33,669 nt of DNA from CAZUGH01 sp964619785 (GTDB taxonomy: Bacteria; Bacillota; Clostridia; Lachnospirales; Lachnospiraceae), in contig CAZUGH010000015.1 in assembly GCA_964619785.1 (NCBI GenBank), forward strand, positions 1 to 33,669, in the 5' to 3' direction. The translations under genes and the position numbers were made by a program. This document shows, piece after piece, positions 1 through 8,696 of the stretch; position 1 is the first letter of the stretch, and the number at the start of each line of letters is the position of its first letter. A model generated the notes under the pieces. It saw only the letters and a list, made by a program, of their open reading frames with translations, was not told where the DNA came from and did no database searches.

Positions 1-100
1 GTTCTTCACAGGCTCCTGATTTTGTGCCCCTGACTTAGAACTTTTCTGATCTATTTTGATGTTGTTATACTAACACGATTTTTTCATCGGTCAAGCGAAG

Positions 101-1126
101 CTAAGCTCCTACCTTGTAGCCCTGGTATGGGCTTTCATCAAAAGCAGTTTCCTCACATTGAGTTATCTTTTCAAGAGGAAAGGCAACAAGACTTTTGCAG
201 CCTTCAAAAGCATAGCCTTCAACTGTAACTTTATCAGCCATAATTACAACAGTTTTTAACGATTTACAGTAACCAAAAATTTGCCTATGTATAACCTTAA
301 CTCCAGACGGTATAACAATTCTTTCTAAGCTTTTACAATGGCCAAAGGCTGCCTCGCCTATTTCTTTCACAGTAGCCGGGATAACAACTTTCTTTAAATT
401 TGAGTTATTACAAAACGCAACCGTACCAATCTGAGTCAATTTACCTTTAAATACAACACATTTTAGTTTTGCACATCCTTGAAAACAACCACCTGGTATT
501 ACTGTTATCTTTTTAGGTATTTCGATTTTCTCAAGCGACTTACAACACCAAAATGCATCCTCTCCGAGCTGCGTCGTTGAAGAATTCAGACTTATTTCTT
601 TGAGTTTTTGACAATCATAGAAGCCCCCTCGTTCAATCTTACTTACCTTCTTTGGCATCTTGAATTCCCTTACTGTACTTCCCTGAAAACAATACATTGG
701 TATTATTTTTATATGGTCTGGGAGAACAACTTTTTTTGCATTTAGTCCTTTAAAGCAACCCCTATGCAATGTTTTGACCGTGTTAGGTACGATAAATGTG
801 TCACAATTTACATTTACTTGAAAACAATATTCATCATTACACCACCCACCAATTTTAGTCACTTTTTTCCCTTTAATTTTAGAGGGTAATCGAAATGTTT
901 TAAACTTATTTTTTGCACCTACATTAATATCTATATTTAATATTGTAACTTCTTTTTTATCTCTGGAGTAAGAATAATCGTACACCATTCCCTTTGCTTC
1001 ATATTGGTGTATCTTCGCAAACTTCTTCCATTTACCCTGCTTTGCCTGAACAGGCGTACTGATACATAGTACAATCACCATCAATAGTAACATACTTTTT
1101 ACAGTAAACTTTATTCTTTTATTCAT
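101..1126 (-). CDS. Secreted Cys-rich leucine-rich-repeat (BspA-like, LRR_5) protein
   Basis: A 341-residue protein with an N-terminal signal peptide (basic MNKRIKF, hydrophobic core to about residue 25, cleavage likely after VQA). The rest is about nine or ten repeats of 22-24 residues of the form 'xxIxxxxFxxCKSLxxVxIP', the signature of BspA/Treponema-type LRR_5 proteins. Most repeats carry a Cys at an equivalent position (GCF, YCF, DCQ, CCK, HCK, YCK, GCK), giving a cysteine ladder. No sortase motif, membrane anchor or dockerin is seen after the repeats, so it is probably released or held by non-covalent binding. The start is preceded by AAAGGAGG inside the end of the upstream protease gene, and the two genes overlap by 8 nt, so translation is probably coupled. 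LRR_5 proteins usually bind host or microbial surface ligands; the specific ligand is unknown. Base composition looks more AT-rich than the genes from 3.4 kb on. Confidence 0.88.
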   Translation of the reverse strand: MNKRIKFTVKSMLLLMVIVLCISTPVQAKQGKWKKFAKIHQYEAKGMVYDYSYSRDKKEVTILNIDINVGAKNKFKTFRLPSKIKGKKVTKIGGWCNDEYCFQVNVNCDTFIVPNTVKTLHRGCFKGLNAKKVVLPDHIKIIPMYCFQGSTVREFKMPKKVSKIERGGFYDCQKLKEISLNSSTTQLGEDAFWCCKSLEKIEIPKKITVIPGGCFQGCAKLKCVVFKGKLTQIGTVAFCNNSNLKKVVIPATVKEIGEAAFGHCKSLERIVIPSGVKVIHRQIFGYCKSLKTVVIMADKVTVEGYAFEGCKSLVAFPLEKITQCEETAFDESPYQGYKVGA

Positions 1127-3188
1127 AATTTGCCTCCTTTAAAAAAGTACTACTTTTATGTAATGAATACTTACATCCTCCACGATTTGTAATCACTTTT
1201 TTATTCATTGTAGTATCACCGTTTTTCCAACTATTCACCATCTCCTGCATTGCTGTTTTTGTACCTTTTGTATAACGGCTAACGCAAAACACGGTAGAAT
1301 CTGCATAAGAGTCAACTCCATCTTTCATTCGATAATCCAATACTTGTGTACAGAAATCGTTACTTTGACTTATTTCCTGATATAACGGACTGTTAATTCC
1401 TCCCGTCGTAATATTGGTTGGAAAATCATCAATAATGAAAAACATTCCTTCAGAGTTATCACGGTCTGTTCCTCGTTGTGCAAACATATTATTTTTTCCC
1501 GTCTTAGTCAACGGATAGCTCTCTTTCTTAACCAATACGCGATGTGCATATGTATCTCCCGCCACATGCAATGCAGCCCCTAAGACTTTAAGAACCTTTA
1601 GTTTCTTCTTGTCATCCATCTTTGCATCAACAACATTTGTATAACTTAGGATTTTTTTAATATGCTTATTGATAGAATTCTCTATCTTATTCCCGCTATC
1701 TCCCCGTACATATGCTTTTTCATATGCCTCCTTAAATGTCTTTCCATTATTCATGTAGCGTGCGATACGAAACAGATATCTCATAACAGAAACATAATTA
1801 CATCTCATCTCTGTGGCAGTTGCATTACACGGAAGTGCGTGTAGATATCTTGATCTAATTTCATCAGGAAAATCCTTCTTATAATCTGGTACTTTTGCAT
1901 AGACTCGCAATATTTTCAATTCATCTGCAGTCAGCCCAGTTATTTCCTTGTCCATTACTTTCTGATGATCCAATCCCGCCCATCTCGCTTTAAACTCAGA
2001 TACATTATCATTTTCATCATATGATATTTCATGCGATTCATTCTGAATATCTTCCTCATATACACTATCAAAATCATTAATATGGTTAATTGCATATTGA
2101 TAATCCACAACACCATTCTTTTGTTTAGAAAAATCTAGTAACGCCCTAATATAGTCTGCACTAGCATCTGATATTTTCTCCCATAATAATGAAGCCACTG
2201 CTGATACCTGTGGAACTGCTAAACTTGTACCATCCATTTTTATACTCTGCGAAAAGCCAATATTCGTGTCCACGTTTTCGCATATTCCCATTACTTCTGC
2301 ATCATTTCCACCTGAACTAATCTCAGATATCTTACCTTTCCAATCAACGCCACCAACAGCTATAACCTCTGGATAAGCCGCTGGATATTCAACCATTGAA
2401 TCATTACCATCATTTCCTGTTGCTGCAATCATCAACAATCCTGCATCATGTGCATCTTTTATGGCTTTATGTAGCACCTTTGAATTTGTCTTGGTACTAA
2501 AACTCATATTCACTATTTTTATCTTGTGATCAATACACCAATACAATGCTGACACAATACTACTTAATTTGCCATAATTGGATTCATCTAAAACCTTTAA
2601 TGACTCAATAATAATATTAGGGTTAATCTCTGTCATAACATTTGCTATACTTGTTCCATGCCCCGATTCATCATCTAAGTAAGTTATTTCTGATGCATCA
2701 TTTAAAAAGTTTACTCTATGCCTAACTTGATAGTTACTATCCATATCTACTCCAGAATCAATAAGCGCAACACTCATTTTGGATGTTATATCCTCATTTT
2801 TTTCTTGCCGAATTCCTAACACCGAAAAATCATTATCAATAGATTTAGATGAAAGCAATTTACTACTTGTAGCTGATATATTGATATCTTCTTCAACTAA
2901 CACATTTTCTTGTCTAAGGTTTGCTACTTCAGTCTTATTTAGTTTGACAACTCTAGCATCATTTTCATTAAGTATTGAATCTGTTTCACTGGGCATTTTC
3001 ACTTCTTCAATACCATTTGTTAGTGCTTTATCAATATTACTTGTGGACTCACTAGCGATGACAATATAATCCTTTTCACTGGGCATATCATTCTTCTTGG
3101 ATGCATCCACATATCCACCACATACGCCTACTACTATTGTTAATACTACCGTACAACATACAAACATTTTTAACTTCTTTCTTTTCAA
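1119..3188 (-). CDS. Secreted subtilisin-like serine protease (S8) with C-terminal helical HxxxDxxxH domain
   Basis: The start is a TTG with AGGAGG nine bases upstream; the ATG 48 bases earlier has no ribosome-binding site. From the TTG the protein is 689 residues: signal peptide (KRKKLK then a hydrophobic stretch), an I9-type propeptide (about 40-110, with the 'ANLRQENVLVEEDINI' motif), and an S8 catalytic domain with Asp144 (ALIDSGVD), His177 (SGHGTS), oxyanion Asn259 (ATGNDG) and Ser322 (DGTSLA). All four catalytic positions are intact. After about residue 360 comes a roughly 300-residue region unlike ordinary subtilases; it contains ALHVAGDTYAHR (His541, Asp545, His549), resembling the metal-binding helices of zinc-dependent phospholipase C/P1-nuclease-like folds. 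That resemblance is an inference from one motif. It is translationally coupled to the downstream LRR gene. Plausible roles are processing of surface proteins or antagonism; no substrate can be named. Confidence 0.87.
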   Translation of the reverse strand: MKRKKLKMFVCCTVVLTIVVGVCGGYVDASKKNDMPSEKDYIVIASESTSNIDKALTNGIEEVKMPSETDSILNENDARVVKLNKTEVANLRQENVLVEEDINISATSSKLLSSKSIDNDFSVLGIRQEKNEDITSKMSVALIDSGVDMDSNYQVRHRVNFLNDASEITYLDDESGHGTSIANVMTEINPNIIIESLKVLDESNYGKLSSIVSALYWCIDHKIKIVNMSFSTKTNSKVLHKAIKDAHDAGLLMIAATGNDGNDSMVEYPAAYPEVIAVGGVDWKGKISEISSGGNDAEVMGICENVDTNIGFSQSIKMDGTSLAVPQVSAVASLLWEKISDASADYIRALLDFSKQKNGVVDYQYAINHINDFDSVYEEDIQNESHEISYDENDNVSEFKARWAGLDHQKVMDKEITGLTADELKILRVYAKVPDYKKDFPDEIRSRYLHALPCNATATEMRCNYVSVMRYLFRIARYMNNGKTFKEAYEKAYVRGDSGNKIENSINKHIKKILSYTNVVDAKMDDKKKLKVLKVLGAALHVAGDTYAHRVLVKKESYPLTKTGKNNMFAQRGTDRDNSEGMFFIIDDFPTNITTGGINSPLYQEISQSNDFCTQVLDYRMKDGVDSYADSTVFCVSRYTKGTKTAMQEMVNSWKNGDTTMNKKVITNRGGCKYSLHKSSTFLKEANYE

Positions 3189-3235
3189 ATACCTGCACCT
3201 CCTATTATATTTTTTTATCAATCTACATTTCCCCA

Positions 3236-3283
3236 TAAATTTATTCTAATAGCCATTTTTAACCATATGTAGATTTATTCTAA
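3236..3283. repeat. Pair of 14-bp direct repeats in the protease leader
   Basis: TAAATTTATTCTAA (3236-3249) and TAGATTTATTCTAA (3270-3283) differ at one base and lie 34 bp apart, about three helical turns, around the predicted transcription start. This spacing suits a dimeric or tandem regulator site, but no regulator gene is adjacent. Confidence 0.4.
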
Positions 3284-3311
3284 GTGTAACATTAATATAT
3301 ATGTAGGTCAA
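3283..3311 (-). promoter_or_regulatory. Sigma-A-type promoter for the protease/LRR pair
   Basis: On the minus strand TTGACC (3306-3311) and TACACT (3283-3288) are separated by 17 bases, about 100 bases upstream of the TTG start. The expected transcription start falls within the distal copy of a 14-bp direct repeat (3270-3283). Confidence 0.55.
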
Positions 3312-3334
3312 TGGTATTTATTTTACCTTTACGC

Positions 3335-3377
3335 AAAAAGACCGCAGAGATTTCATAATACAAAATCTCCACGGTCT
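3335..3377 (-). terminator. Intrinsic terminator after glgB
   Basis: On the minus strand a hairpin with arms at 3363-3377 and 3339-3353 (six plus seven pairs around a two-base mismatch, 9-nt loop) is followed by a run of T. It lies 16 nt downstream of the glgB stop and closes the cotS-like/pgm/glgB unit. Confidence 0.85.
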
Positions 3378-3392
3378 AAATATCCAATTAAT

Positions 3393-5618
3393 TTACTTCC
3401 TGTCCTCTACATAATCATATTCGAGTACAACCACTGACAATGGCGCCAGACGGCATGTGAGCTGATGCCTGCTTGCTCCGTCGCCTTTCACCTTCTCTGC
3501 CCAGATTACATCCGGATTCGTTCGTCCCTGACCGCCATATTTGACATCATCGGAATTTAAGATTTCACGATAAGTCCCTCCACATGGCGCTTTTACCTGA
3601 TATTCTTCATGTTCAACCGGTGTGAAGTTGATTAGGAACATCAGTTGGTGCTTCTTCGTGCTTCCTCGACGAACAAAAGCAATGGTGCTTTTCTCCCAGC
3701 TCTCGCAGTCCATCCATTCAAATCCCATGATGTCACTATCGTTATAATACAAGGCATCCATTTTCTGATATAACGAATTCATGTCGCGCACAAAGGCTTG
3801 TATCTGCTTATGTGGTTCCTCTTCAAGCAGCTCCCAGTCAAGGCTTCGCGCTTCACTCCATTCTCGAAGCTGCGCAAATTCCTGCCCCATAAATAATAGT
3901 TTCTTGCCAGGGTGTCCGTAGAAGAATCCATATGCCGCCTTCAGGGCTGCAAACTTGTCCCCCATGAGTCCAGGCATCTTGTTTATCATAGAACATTTGC
4001 CATGAACTACCTCATCATGAGATAGCACCAGAATATAATGTTCACTCAGATGATAACTCAAGCTAAAACAAAGTTGGTCGTGATGATGAGCCTTAAAGTA
4101 TGGGTCAAGTTTCATATATTCAATAAAATCGTTCATCCAGCCCATATTCCATTTAAAGGAGAAGCCGAGTCCGTCATCAGCGACTGGTTTGGTTACGCCA
4201 GGCCAGGCTGTCGATTCTTCTGCTATGATATATGCCTCTGGGTGCTTCTCTTCCATCACTCGATTCATGTGTTTTAGAAAATGTACCGCTTCATAGTGTT
4301 CGTTACCGCCATCACGATTTGGTAACCACTGACCATCTTCCTTCCCATAGTCTAGATACAGCATCGATGCCACTGCATCCACGCGCAAGCCATCAATATG
4401 ATATTTTTCAACCCAGAACAACGCATTGGCAAGGAGAAAATTCGCCACCTCATTTTTCCCATAGTTAAATATGTAAGTTCCCCAATCCGGATGTTCTCCG
4501 CGACGTGGGTCAGGATGTTCATATAAAGGAGTTCCGTCAAATCGGCCCAACCCGTGTGCATCTTTTGGAAAATGTGCCGGTACCCAGTCTAAGATAACTT
4601 GAATCCCAAGCTTGTGCATATGATCAACAAAATACATAAAGTCATCCGGTGTACCGTAACGACTCGTCGGGCCATAATAACAACCAACCTGATAACCCCA
4701 AGAGCCGTCAAATGGGTATTCACTAATTCCCATCAATTCCACATGAGTGTAACCCATATCCACCAAATACTCGCCTAACTCATCCGCCGATTCACGATAG
4801 CTAAGGAAATCATCCTCACTGCCATCTCCCGTTCGGCGCCAAGAACCAATATGCACTTCGTAAATGTTCATGGGTTGGCGGAGCCGTTTCTCACGATCTA
4901 TGCTCTTTCGCTTTCTCTGATATGCTTTGTCCTTCCATGCATAATGGTCAATATCAAATACGCGGGATGCATTGCCCGGACGAACCTCTGCATAGAATCC
5001 ATACGGATCTGTCTTATATAGAAGTTCTCCCTCTCTCGTTGTAATCTGATACTTGTAGACAGCACCCTCTTCCACACCGGGAATGAACAACTCATAGAAG
5101 CCAGTCGGGCCAAGAAGCATCATCGGATGCAGCCTGCCATCCCACATATTAAAGTCTCCCACAACACTTACACTTCTTGCATTGGGTGCCCACACCGCAA
5201 AACGAACACCCTTCACACCACGATTCGTCTCCGGGTGTGCCCCTAGCTTATCAAAGATTTCATAATGCTTTCCCTCCCCATAGAGATAGCAATCAAAATC
5301 ACTAATCTGCGGGGCATAGGCATAGGAATCCCCTATCTCAATCACATCATCTTCCTTATATTGAATTCGGAATCGATAGTCCGCATATTTCTCCTTCACC
5401 TCGGTCCCGAAAAATCCCCTCTTATCGATACATGCCAACTCTCGTTCCTTACCACCCTTCTCATCCGTAATCCAAATTCTCTCAGCTTCCGGGCGATATG
5501 CGGTGATAATCTGTACTCCTTCATACGTGTGAATCCCCAACAAATCCTGTGGGGCATTCAGTACTCCATCCATCAGTTCTTCAAACTGAACCTGATTCAT
5601 CCATTTTTCTAAATACAT
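3393..5618 (-). CDS. glgB: 1,4-alpha-glucan branching enzyme (GH13)
   Basis: Makes alpha-1,6 branches in glycogen by cutting and transferring alpha-1,4 chains; cytoplasmic. From the chosen start the protein is about 741 residues, normal for two-CBM48 branching enzymes. An N-terminal CBM48-like domain is followed by a second CBM48 (VRFAVWAPNARSVSVVGDFN, about 138-157), the GH13 barrel, and a C-terminal beta domain. Visible catalytic features are the nucleophile in DGLRVDAV (Asp about 414), the acid/base in AEEST (Glu about 467), and the transition-state Asp in SHDEVVHGK (about 535). The reading frame extends upstream to 5663, overlapping pgm, but GGGAG lies nine bases before the ATG at 5618 (an ATG at 5624 is the alternative). 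It directly follows pgm and ends at a terminator. No glgA, glgC or glgP lies in the window. Confidence 0.95.
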   Translation of the reverse strand: MYLEKWMNQVQFEELMDGVLNAPQDLLGIHTYEGVQIITAYRPEAERIWITDEKGGKERELACIDKRGFFGTEVKEKYADYRFRIQYKEDDVIEIGDSYAYAPQISDFDCYLYGEGKHYEIFDKLGAHPETNRGVKGVRFAVWAPNARSVSVVGDFNMWDGRLHPMMLLGPTGFYELFIPGVEEGAVYKYQITTREGELLYKTDPYGFYAEVRPGNASRVFDIDHYAWKDKAYQRKRKSIDREKRLRQPMNIYEVHIGSWRRTGDGSEDDFLSYRESADELGEYLVDMGYTHVELMGISEYPFDGSWGYQVGCYYGPTSRYGTPDDFMYFVDHMHKLGIQVILDWVPAHFPKDAHGLGRFDGTPLYEHPDPRRGEHPDWGTYIFNYGKNEVANFLLANALFWVEKYHIDGLRVDAVASMLYLDYGKEDGQWLPNRDGGNEHYEAVHFLKHMNRVMEEKHPEAYIIAEESTAWPGVTKPVADDGLGFSFKWNMGWMNDFIEYMKLDPYFKAHHHDQLCFSLSYHLSEHYILVLSHDEVVHGKCSMINKMPGLMGDKFAALKAAYGFFYGHPGKKLLFMGQEFAQLREWSEARSLDWELLEEEPHKQIQAFVRDMNSLYQKMDALYYNDSDIMGFEWMDCESWEKSTIAFVRRGSTKKHQLMFLINFTPVEHEEYQVKAPCGGTYREILNSDDVKYGGQGRTNPDVIWAEKVKGDGASRHQLTCRLAPLSVVVLEYDYVEDRK

Positions 5619-5640
5619 AGACATCTTCTCCCATCTTTGG

Positions 5641-7323
5641 TTACTCCACAAGGGTACGTACATATTTCTCTAGTAAATCGAGCTGCTCCATCGATTCTTG
5701 CATCGAATCTGCTTTCACTCCTAGATACATCTTAATCTTGGGTTCTGTCCCCGATGGACGAATTGCAAACCACATGTCTCCTTCTAGTTCAAATCGCAGC
5801 ACATTTGATATCGGAATCTCACCAACACCCTGTGCATAATCCCACAATTTCGTAACCTCATAGCTCCCCACCATGCGAGGTGGATTCGCACGAAGTTCCT
5901 TCATCATATTTTGAATCTTTTGCAAACCTTCCATTCCTTTATGCGTAATCGAGATGACTCGATCTTGAAAATAACCATATTTCTCATACATCGCCATCAT
6001 CGCTTCTGCCATAGACATTCCTTTTTGATGAAAATATGCCGCAGCCTCACACAGTGCCATCGCTGATACAACGGCGTCTTTATCTCTAGCGTGTGTTCCA
6101 ACTAGATAGCCAAAGCTCTCTTCGAATCCAAATAGATAAGTACCCTCTCCCTGATCCTGGGTGTCATGAATTGCTCTGCCAATCCACTTAAATCCAGTCA
6201 GGCATTCCTTCACGCGTACTCCATAAGATTTGGCAATTGCATCTACCATGCGAGAGGTTACAATGCTCCGAACCACCAATCCATCCTCCGCAAGATTGCC
6301 TTGCGATGCCAGCTCATAATCCTCTAAGAAACATCCAATCATATTACCATTAAAGCGAATAAAATCGCCACCATCTGGATTCTTTACATAGACTCCGATT
6401 CGATCCGAATCAGGGTCTGTCGCAATGACTAAGTCTGCGTCCTTCTCTCTACCTAACTCTAATGCCAGAGAAAAAGCATCTGGGTCTTCTGGATTCGGAT
6501 AACTCACCGTTGGAAAATCACCATTTGGTTTCTCCTGCTCGGGCACAACATATACCTTAGTAAATCCCAATTCACGAAGTAGCCTTCGAACCCATACATT
6601 CCCTGCACCATGTAGTGGAGTGTAGACAATTGTAAGCTCCGAGCCTACCGCCTTAATAGCATCTAGATGACGAACATTTTTCTTGCATTCTTCTAGATAT
6701 CTGTAGTCAATCTCTTCCCCAATTGAAATATATAATCCTTTTGCGATTGCTTCTTCCTTCTTCATCGTAGCAATCTGACTATAGTCAGTAACTGCCTTTA
6801 CCTCTGCCATAATCTCTTCATCTACTGGTGGTGTTATCTGCGCACCATCTTCCCAATAAGCCTTGTATCCATTATATTCAGGTGGATTGTGACTCGCTGT
6901 CAGATTGACACCCGAGATGCATCCCAATTCTCGTATAGCAAAAGACAACTCTGGTGTTGGTCGCAAGTCCTCGAACACATATGCTTTAATCCCATTGGCG
7001 GCAAAACACAATGCTGCTGCCTCAGAAAACTCGCGTGAATTGTGACGTGAATCATAAGCAATCGCCACCCCTTGCTGCTCGCCACCTTTTTTTACAATAT
7101 AATTAGCAAGCCCCTGGGTGGCTTTTCCTACCGTATAATAATTCATCCGATTGGTTCCCGCACCCATCACGCCACGAAGTCCAGCGGTACCAAATTCAAG
7201 TTCCTGATAGAATCGGTCCAAAATCTCCTTGTCATCTCCCCGGATGCTCTCTAGTTCTCTCTTCGTAGCTTCATCAAATACGGAATCTGTAAGCCACTGT
7301 TCATAGATACTTTGATAATCCAT
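5641..7323 (-). CDS. Phosphoglucomutase/phosphomannomutase (alpha-D-phosphohexomutase)
   Basis: Interconverts hexose-6- and hexose-1-phosphates through a phosphoserine. The 560 residues are normal for the PgcA-type family. Four family loops are visible in order: the phosphoserine loop TASHNPP (Ser144), the metal-binding loop DPDSDR (Asp303, 305, 307), the sugar-specificity loop FEESFGY (about 400-406) and the phosphate-binding RPSGTEPK loop (about 525). All key residues are present. The EESFG sequence favours phosphoglucomutase over phosphomannomutase, but substrate cannot be settled by sequence alone. It sits 21 nt after the PEGA lipoprotein and about 22 nt before glgB, so it most likely supplies glucose-1-phosphate for the glycogen made with GlgB. 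Confidence 0.94.
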   Translation of the reverse strand: MDYQSIYEQWLTDSVFDEATKRELESIRGDDKEILDRFYQELEFGTAGLRGVMGAGTNRMNYYTVGKATQGLANYIVKKGGEQQGVAIAYDSRHNSREFSEAAALCFAANGIKAYVFEDLRPTPELSFAIRELGCISGVNLTASHNPPEYNGYKAYWEDGAQITPPVDEEIMAEVKAVTDYSQIATMKKEEAIAKGLYISIGEEIDYRYLEECKKNVRHLDAIKAVGSELTIVYTPLHGAGNVWVRRLLRELGFTKVYVVPEQEKPNGDFPTVSYPNPEDPDAFSLALELGREKDADLVIATDPDSDRIGVYVKNPDGGDFIRFNGNMIGCFLEDYELASQGNLAEDGLVVRSIVTSRMVDAIAKSYGVRVKECLTGFKWIGRAIHDTQDQGEGTYLFGFEESFGYLVGTHARDKDAVVSAMALCEAAAYFHQKGMSMAEAMMAMYEKYGYFQDRVISITHKGMEGLQKIQNMMKELRANPPRMVGSYEVTKLWDYAQGVGEIPISNVLRFELEGDMWFAIRPSGTEPKIKMYLGVKADSMQESMEQLDLLEKYVRTLVE

Positions 7324-7344
7324 AAACTACCCCTCCATGTTCTC

Positions 7345-8631
7345 TTACTTCGTTAGTGCTGGAAAATTCCACAATATATCTTCTCCGTCATTGGCAATCG
7401 TAACGGTATAACTCTTCGTTGTATACCCACTCTGACTCAAGGTAATCGTCTGGCTGCCAATCACCTTCGTAAAGGAACAAGGAGCCACACCCTTATAGGT
7501 TCCATTTAGATAAACCGAAGCCCCTGCTGGCTCACTCACCGTTATCTTGTGCTCACTATCTGTCGTACTCGCTGTATTCTCCGTGGTCGATGTACTATTA
7601 GTTACTGTCGAATTGTCATTACGATCGACCTCGGCCTCTTCCTCTGCCAAATCAATCTTCACCGTAGGATTGGCAGACTGCACATCTAATGTTCCTTCGT
7701 AATCTGAGTATCCCTCTAATCGTACAACAACACTATGCTCACCATATTTAAGCGATACTGGATTCTTATAGCTAACCTGCGTACCATTCACATACAGTTC
7801 CGCTCCTGATGGATTGATATCAAAATCCACTTGTCCCGTATTCTCAGGCTGACTTTTAAATAGCGACATATCTAGTACTGACTCCTGGTCTCGTTCCACC
7901 GTAGTCTTCTGACTTCCTGTAAAATCCCCATTCTTCATCGTAACCTGATAGGTTCCCTCTGGGACAGCAACTAACATCTTGTCCGACACAGGCAGAATTG
8001 TCTGCCCATCTACCGTCATAGTTCCGCCCACAAAATCCTTATAATTCTTTGGACGAATATAACCATGACCATTCGTAATCTGTATTGAATAAATCCTTCC
8101 TTCAACATACTTTACCGTTAAGACGTCTAGTGCCGTGACCTCCATCATATCAATCAGTTTCTTCTCCGATACAACCACGACCCCCTTGGTATAGCGATAC
8201 TTCGCTGTTCCCATCTCCACATAACTCGCGCGCGAGTTCACAACAAGTCCGGTTACATTTTCCCTTGTCTCTACCTCTGATGAAATCTGTACTTTCTTCA
8301 CCGTCTTATTCTCGCTATATATATCCACTGCTTCTCCAACCGCAATCTGTGATGGTGCTAATTCTTTTTCATTGGCACTAACAAAGCTAGTTGCCCCCGT
8401 GTAAAGCAGCATCAACTCCTGGTCTGTCGCAATATTTTGCACCGTCAATGTCTTGCCAATTGTATCAATACTGCGAACAATTCCTGTCATATCCGCAGCA
8501 CTCTCTGAGGCGGCCGAAGGGGCAGGTGTCACAGCCCCCTTACCACTTCGCCTCTTCACTTGACAACCGCACAGAAGAATACCCATAATAACCAATATAA
8601 CTCCCAGCAAGTATCTATCTTTTCCCTTCAT
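7345..8631 (-). CDS. PEGA-domain lipoprotein
   Basis: A surface lipoprotein of about 428 residues. The chosen ATG gives a short signal peptide ending in a lipobox (LLCGC, Cys about 23), with GAGG nine bases upstream; the open frame extends further to 8685 without a good ribosome-binding site. After a Ser/Ala-rich linker there is a beta-rich region (about 45-240), then two PEGA-type domains: one around NPSGAELYVNGTQV with the closing 'VRLEGYSDYEG', and one around EPAGASVYLNGTYKG with 'LSQSGYTTKSY'. A Thr/Ser/Asn-rich spacer separates them. PEGA domains are found on bacterial surface proteins and are thought to bind wall or glycan, but the exact role is unknown. It lies between the CotS-like gene (65 nt) and pgm (21 nt) on one apparent transcript. 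Confidence 0.85.
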   Translation of the reverse strand: MKGKDRYLLGVILVIMGILLCGCQVKRRSGKGAVTPAPSAASESAADMTGIVRSIDTIGKTLTVQNIATDQELMLLYTGATSFVSANEKELAPSQIAVGEAVDIYSENKTVKKVQISSEVETRENVTGLVVNSRASYVEMGTAKYRYTKGVVVVSEKKLIDMMEVTALDVLTVKYVEGRIYSIQITNGHGYIRPKNYKDFVGGTMTVDGQTILPVSDKMLVAVPEGTYQVTMKNGDFTGSQKTTVERDQESVLDMSLFKSQPENTGQVDFDINPSGAELYVNGTQVSYKNPVSLKYGEHSVVVRLEGYSDYEGTLDVQSANPTVKIDLAEEEAEVDRNDNSTVTNSTSTTENTASTTDSEHKITVSEPAGASVYLNGTYKGVAPCSFTKVIGSQTITLSQSGYTTKSYTVTIANDGEDILWNFPALTK

Positions 8632-8696
8632 CGGCCTCATCCTCAATCCTAAAATAGTTATGTATATCATAACACAAAGACCCATGGAATAAAAGC

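Noticed and set aside
4898..5113. Small ORFs inside glgB and other genes on both strands
   Set aside because: They lie in alternative frames of genes with clear family motifs, lack ribosome-binding sites and have no coherent composition.
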